Origin: CAWHNT01 sp963830775
GTDB lineage: Bacteria; Pseudomonadota; Alphaproteobacteria; Geminicoccales; Geminicoccaceae
Assembly: GCA_963830775.1 (NCBI GenBank)
Contig: CAWHNT010000034.1
Span: 1-46,765, forward strand
Direction of reading: 5' to 3'
Length of the DNA: 46,765 nt
Shown: positions 43,682-46,765 of the stretch, piece after piece
Layout: every line of letters begins with the position of its first letter
How positions within the stretch are numbered: the stretch's first letter is position 1
The notes under the pieces: generated by a model
The model's database searches: none
Told to the model about the DNA's origin: nothing
The model's input: only the letters and a program-made list of their open reading frames with translations
Made by a program: the position numbers and the translations under genes

Positions 43682-44595
43682 ATGCTGAACCGCCCCTTCA
43701 CCGGCGTCATCGCAGCGCCGTTCCTGCCCATGCACGACGATGGCGAGATGGACTGGGCCACCCTCGAGCGCTACATAGACTGGATCGCCGGGCAGAAGCC
43801 CGCAGCCATCGCCATGAACATGGACGCCTCGGAGGTGATCGGCCTCACGAAGGCGGAGCAGGACGAGGTGGTGCACGTCTGCCGCCGGCCATCGCGGGCG
43901 CGGCCGTTCGTCAGCGGCATCGTCGCAGGCTCGACGCGGGCCGCCGCCGCCAAGGCCGAGCGCTTCGCCCGGGCGGGTGTCGACGGGCTTTGCGTTTTCC
44001 CGCCGCTCCCGACGTTCTCCGGATCGCCGGTGCCGGGAGAGATGATTACCGTTTCCACAAGGCCATCGCCGACGCGGAAAGCTGCCGATCATCTGCTTTC
44101 AGTTCCCGAAAGGCTGGGGGCCCGACTACACGCCTGAAATCCTGGCCCGCATGGCCGGAATACCCGAGCTGGTGGCCATCAAGGAAGCGTCGTTCGACGT
44201 GGCGCAGACCAGTGTCACAATCGAGGTGGCGGCCGGGCTGGACAGGCCGATCGGCGTGCTGACGGGCAGCGACACCTTCATCTTCGAGGCCATGGTGATG
44301 GGCTGCACCGGGGCGCTCATCGGCTTCGCCGGCAGCTTCACGCGAGAGCTCGTGGCGATGAACGATGGCGTCCAGAGCGGCGACTCGCGCGGCCAAGAGG
44401 ATCTGGGCGAAGCTCGGTCCGATTGCGCGCTATGCTGGCGACCACCGATCCGCGATTTCCGGTCCGCGCATGAAGGAAGTCCTCAAGCTGCAGGGACTGT
44501 TCCCCTCCGCCGCCTGCCGCGAGCCACAACTCGGCGTCGACGCGGCCGAGCGCGACGCGCTCGCCCGCTCGTGCACGCAGGAGCTGGTCATGAGC
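43682..44595 (+). pseudogene. dihydrodipicolinate synthase/N-acetylneuraminate lyase-family enzyme, frameshifted
   Basis: Class I (Schiff-base) aldolase fold. The ATG at 43682 starts LNRPFTGVIAAPFLPMHDDG, followed by MDWATLERYIDWIAGQKPAA and ARAGVDGLCVFPPLPTFSG. Near 44040 and 44085 the frame changes. The continuation reads CFQFPKGWGPDYTP, ARMAGIPELVAIKEASFDVA (catalytic Lys in the KEAS motif) and GVLTGSDTFIFEAMVMGCTG. After about 44385 it reads RAAKRIWAKLGPIARYAGDH and RMKEVLKLQGLFPSAACREP. The Lys is retained. It follows the ATPase by nine bases. Such enzymes cleave or condense keto acids; the true substrate is unknown. Confidence 0.8.
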
Positions 44596-44977
44596 AAGCT
44601 GGGCGACGGCGCGGTAGCCATCTGGCAGAGTCGTCCCCGAGGGCTCGCCGAATTCTACGCCTGGCATGGCGAGGAGCACATGCCGGAGCGGTCGGCATCC
44701 CGGGCTTCCTGCGCGGCCGGCGCTTCATCGCCATCGAGGCCGCGCTCGGCTATTCAATCTCTACGACACGCGGACGTCGACGTCGTCGGCAGCGGTGGAC
44801 AACGAGCGGCTCGACAACCCGACACCCCGCACACTGCCACGGTCCGGCACTTCCGCGCTGTGGCGCGGTCCTCTGCCGGGTGGCTGCGAGCGGGCGAGGC
44901 CCAAGGCGGCGTCATGGCGACCTGCGCTTCAGGCCGGAGGGGAAGGAGCGCATGGTATCGAGGACGTGTTTTCTTAA
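44590..44977 (+). pseudogene. decayed paralog of the WH..EH.PER protein
   Basis: The ATG at 44590 overlaps the presumed end of the aldolase gene. Across four frame segments it reads GLAEFYAWHGEEHMPER, then VGIPGFLRGRRFIAIEAALG, FNLYDTRTSTS, NERLDNPTPRT, TVRHFRAVARS and GGVMAT with LRFRPEGKERM. This parallels the intact 223-residue protein at 23373-24044 (WHSHEHLPERLGIPGFLRG, YELDAYAV, ARLNDPTPWST, RNMVRSQC, GGVAGLVLTLRLSP). Only the first half of the family is represented before sequence similarity ends. At least four indels make it non-functional. Confidence 0.65.
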
Positions 44978-45189
44978 CTTCTGGCCATCTCATGGTCGAG
45001 CCGTCGGCGATCTCGTTGTCGCCGACAGGAAGTGAGCGGCTTCTGTGAACGCCGAGCAGCGGGCCGGCGGCGCTGCGAACCAGGTCCTTAGCTTCATCGT
45101 CCTTGAGGGCTGGGCTTACGAGGCACTAAGTATCGCATCGGTGACAGCGATGGTGGCTCTCGCGTCAGCAGCCTATCGATCTCGGCCTT

Positions 45190-45790
45190 AGTCGACCTGC
45201 GCCCGGCCCCACCCCACCAAATCAGCAACCCTGCCAGCGATGAGCTCCGACGAGCAGCCTCTCTGAGCAAGGAAGCCCGACGGACGAGGTCGGCGCTCCC
45301 GATGGGGGCGGTCGACCGCACGGTGGACTGCGGCGGTCGAAATCGTCGGCGTCGACGAAGGCGCGATTGGCGAGGCGATGGCGTTCGAGGTCGCGCCAGG
45401 AAGGTTCCAATTCGATCAAGTTCGGCGCACAATTCGAAGCCATCGACGGTGAGCCACGGCCGCTCGGCGAGCGCCTTGGTCGTGAGCTTGCTGGTGTGGA
45501 TCGGGCCATTGTCCATCATCGCGACCAGCGGCCGGGTTCGCGTGGCGCCGCCGTAGCTGGCTTCGAGCGCGTTGAGCAGGTCGATGAAATCGGTCGAGCA
45601 TTTGCTGGCGCTGGTATGCACAAGAAGCTCGACGCGGATCGGATCGAAGGCGCCCAGCATGGCGCGCCGTTTTGCCTGACCCGGCGCCTCGATGCGCAGG
45701 TCCACGCCGCGCCTAGCCCAGCAATGCGCCAGGTAAGGATGGGTGCGCGCCTCCGATTCATCGAGGAAGAGAAGGTAAGGGCGATCGCAT
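45190..45790 (-). mobile_element. IS630-family transposase fragment, frameshifted
   Basis: Minus-strand DDE_3 domain: PYLLFLDESEARTHPYLAHC (first Asp), DLRIEAPGQAKRRAMLGAFD, VELLVHTSASKCSTDFIDLL and PLVAMMDNGPIHTSKLTTKA (second Asp). After a frame change near 45420 it reads LIELEPSWRDLERHRLANRA (catalytic Glu) and FVDADDFDR. The N-terminal helix-turn-helix half is missing, cut where the antitoxin gene begins at 45789. Neither terminal repeat is recognisable. Beyond it, 44980-45190 shows nothing clear. Confidence 0.78.
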
Positions 45791-46097
45791 GCCGGCGAGC
45801 GAGCAGGAGCGGAGCGACCGGGCGGGGCGGGGGAGGCGGCCCGATGCTACCTGGCGGCTGCAGGACGTGAAGTCGCGCTTCAGCGAGGTCGTGCGCCTCG
45901 CGCGCGAGTACGGGCCCCAGCGCGTGACCGTGCACGGCCGCGACGCCGTCGTGGTCATGGCGGCGGATGCCTATGATTGCCTCCAGCCGCCGCTCACCGG
46001 CGAGGCAATCGTCGAGGCCCTCCGGCGCTCGCCCCTCGGGGAGGCCGAGATCGAGCGCACGTCGGTCAAAGGGCCGGTCCGGGAGGTCGAGCTCTGA
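45789..46097 (+). CDS. Phd/YefM-family antitoxin
   Basis: A 102-residue antitoxin. The Phd/YefM fold is visible in TWRLQDVKSRFSEVVRLARE, YGPQRVTVHGRDAVVVMAAD and AYDCLQPP, followed by the disordered toxin-binding tail (EALRRSPLGEAEIERTSVKG). The first 20 residues are charged and unusual; the core begins at about residue 20, so a later start is possible. Its stop overlaps the start of a VapC-like toxin by two bases, the normal arrangement, but that toxin is truncated. The antitoxin is thus an orphan left next to an IS630 fragment. Confidence 0.85.
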   Translation: MPASEQERSDRAGRGRRPDATWRLQDVKSRFSEVVRLAREYGPQRVTVHGRDAVVVMAADAYDCLQPPLTGEAIVEALRRSPLGEAEIERTSVKGPVREVEL

Positions 46098-46186
46098 GGG
46101 GCTGGCTCCTCGACACCAACGTCGTCTCGGAACTCCGCAAGCCTCGGCCCGATCCCCGGGTCCGTGGCTTCGTGGCCTCCGGGTCA
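46094..46186 (+). pseudogene. VapC/PIN-domain toxin, N-terminal fragment
   Basis: From a CTG overlapping the antitoxin stop the frame encodes RGWLLDTNVVSELRKPRPDP then RVRGFVASG, the first beta strand and helix of a PIN ribonuclease with its first catalytic Asp (LLDTN). The rest of the domain, with three further acidic residues, is missing. At about 46186 the sequence passes into the 5' end of pqiC on the opposite strand. It cannot be an active toxin. Confidence 0.75.
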
Positions 46187-46243
46187 GGCCGCGAGCGCCG
46201 CAACGCCGAGGAGGAGGGGCGCGACCCGCCGTGGGGTTCTCAT
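46184..46243 (-). pseudogene. pqiC-type lipoprotein, signal-peptide fragment
   Basis: An ATG overlapping the pqiB stop (TGATG) encodes MRTPRRVAPLLLGVAALAA and then a stop exactly where a lipobox Cys is expected. Position and coupling match pqiC, the outer-membrane lipoprotein partner of PqiA/PqiB. Only the signal peptide remains before the junction with the vapC fragment. Confidence 0.6.
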
Positions 46244-46765
46244 CAGTAGCCTCCGCTCTTGCCGCGAAGCAGCGACTCCGGATGGCGCTCGAGGTAGTCG
46301 GCGAGCGTGCTGATCGAGCGCCCGGCGTCCGTCAGCTCCTCCATCAGCGCGCTCGTATCGCGGCGCAACTGGGAGTTCGTGCCGGCGAGGCTGTCCACCG
46401 ACTTCAGCGCCACGTTGGCGTTGCCGAGGGTCACGGTCGCCGCGTTGGCCGTCTGGCTCAGGGCCTTCAGCGTGCCCATGATCTCCGGCGAGGAGACCAG
46501 GCTGTCGAGCCCCTGAACGGCATGGCGGAGATCCGTGACCAGCTCGGGGATCTCGCGCATCGGCGATCTTGCTCAGGATCTGGTTCACCGAGCGTGTGAT
46601 CGCCTCCAGCTCGGCGGGCACGGCCGGGATTTCGGGATGGTCACCGGTGTCCATCCGCAGCTCGGCTGGCGCTGCCTCGGGGTGGAAGCCAAGGTCGACG
46701 ATGAGCTCGCCCGTGAGCAGGTTGCCGGACTTGAGCTGCGCCCGGAGCCCTTGGGTGACCAGCGC
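46243..46765 (-). pseudogene. MCE-family PqiB-like protein, C-terminal part (runs off the window), frameshifted
   Basis: The C-terminal part of a PqiB/YebT-type MCE protein, which forms periplasm-spanning tubes for lipid transport. From the right edge the frame reads TQGLRAQLKSGNLLTGELIV followed by DLGFHP (the MCE beta-barrel signature), PEIPAVPAELEAITRSVNQI and LSKIAD. After a one-base shift near 46568 it reads REIPELVTDLRHAVQGLDSL, SLAGTNSQLRRDTSALMEEL and the terminal LADYLERHPESLLRGK, all standard for PqiB. The N-terminal part lies outside the window. The shift would truncate the coiled-coil end of the tube if real. Confidence 0.82.

Overview
The window is high-GC chromosomal DNA of a Gram-negative bacterium, most likely an alphaproteobacterium (Rhodospirillales-like; an inference). 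The evidence is an RpoH of alphaproteobacterial type, many ABC and tripartite-tricarboxylate (Bug) solute receptors, PqiB/PqiC-type outer-membrane lipid transport genes, dodecin, and dense catabolic operons with FCD-GntR, MarR and IclR regulators. No rRNA, tRNA or CRISPR array was found.

Layout. (1) 0.16-6.2 kb, minus strand: a sugar-type ABC transporter (receptor, RbsA-like ATPase, permease) with a SnoaL-like protein, a divergent peptide-deformylase-like enzyme, the tail of a class III aminotransferase and a FadR-type regulator. Receptor and permease carry frameshifts. (2) 6.2-12.6 kb, minus strand: a Liv-type ABC transporter (receptor, livH, livM, livG, livF) followed by an Asp/Glu/hydantoin racemase and an FCD-GntR regulator, with a GntR-like operator upstream. 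(3) 12.7-15.5 kb: a small membrane protein, a 3-hydroxyacyl-CoA-dehydrogenase-family gene cut off at an IS5-type remnant, and a frameshifted PL6-type polysaccharide lyase. (4) 15.5-21.6 kb, minus strand: a tight operon of radical SAM protein, ROK sugar kinase (split by an IS200-like element), GH4 glycosidase remnant, GT2 glycosyltransferase, VOC protein and sulfotransferase. This is the best candidate here for an uncharacterised (sulfated?) glycan or small-molecule pathway. (5) 21.9-26.7 kb: IS fragments (ISNCY-like, ISL3, IS1595), an uncharacterised WH..EH.PER protein, a DUF3574 protein and a small lipoprotein pair. (6) 26.7-28.3 kb: dodecin and rpoH, convergent across a hairpin.

(7) 28.3-38.0 kb: an intact gentisate-pathway locus. 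On the minus strand: glutathione (zeta)-type maleylpyruvate/maleylacetoacetate isomerase, MarR regulator and a DadA-like oxidase. On the plus strand: fumarylpyruvate hydrolase, Bug receptor, class II aldolase, 3-hydroxybenzoate 6-hydroxylase, second Bug receptor, gentisate 1,2-dioxygenase and a mycothiol-type maleylpyruvate isomerase. Together these would convert 3-hydroxybenzoate through gentisate, maleylpyruvate and fumarylpyruvate to fumarate and pyruvate. A 33-bp palindrome lies in the divergent promoter. (8) 38.1-45.8 kb: an ISL3 element inserted at an IS3 remnant, then a thoroughly decayed catabolic cluster (IclR, cupin, SsuABC-like transporter with an internal deletion, DHDPS-family enzyme, second WH..EH.PER paralog) and an IS630 remnant. 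(9) 45.8-46.8 kb: an orphan Phd/YefM antitoxin with a truncated vapC, abutting truncated pqiC and the 3' part of pqiB.

Frameshifts are unevenly distributed. The gentisate block and the liv membrane genes are clean, while 40.5-45 kb has at least one lesion in every gene. This fits real gene decay around mobile elements, but read-level indel errors cannot be excluded from sequence alone.
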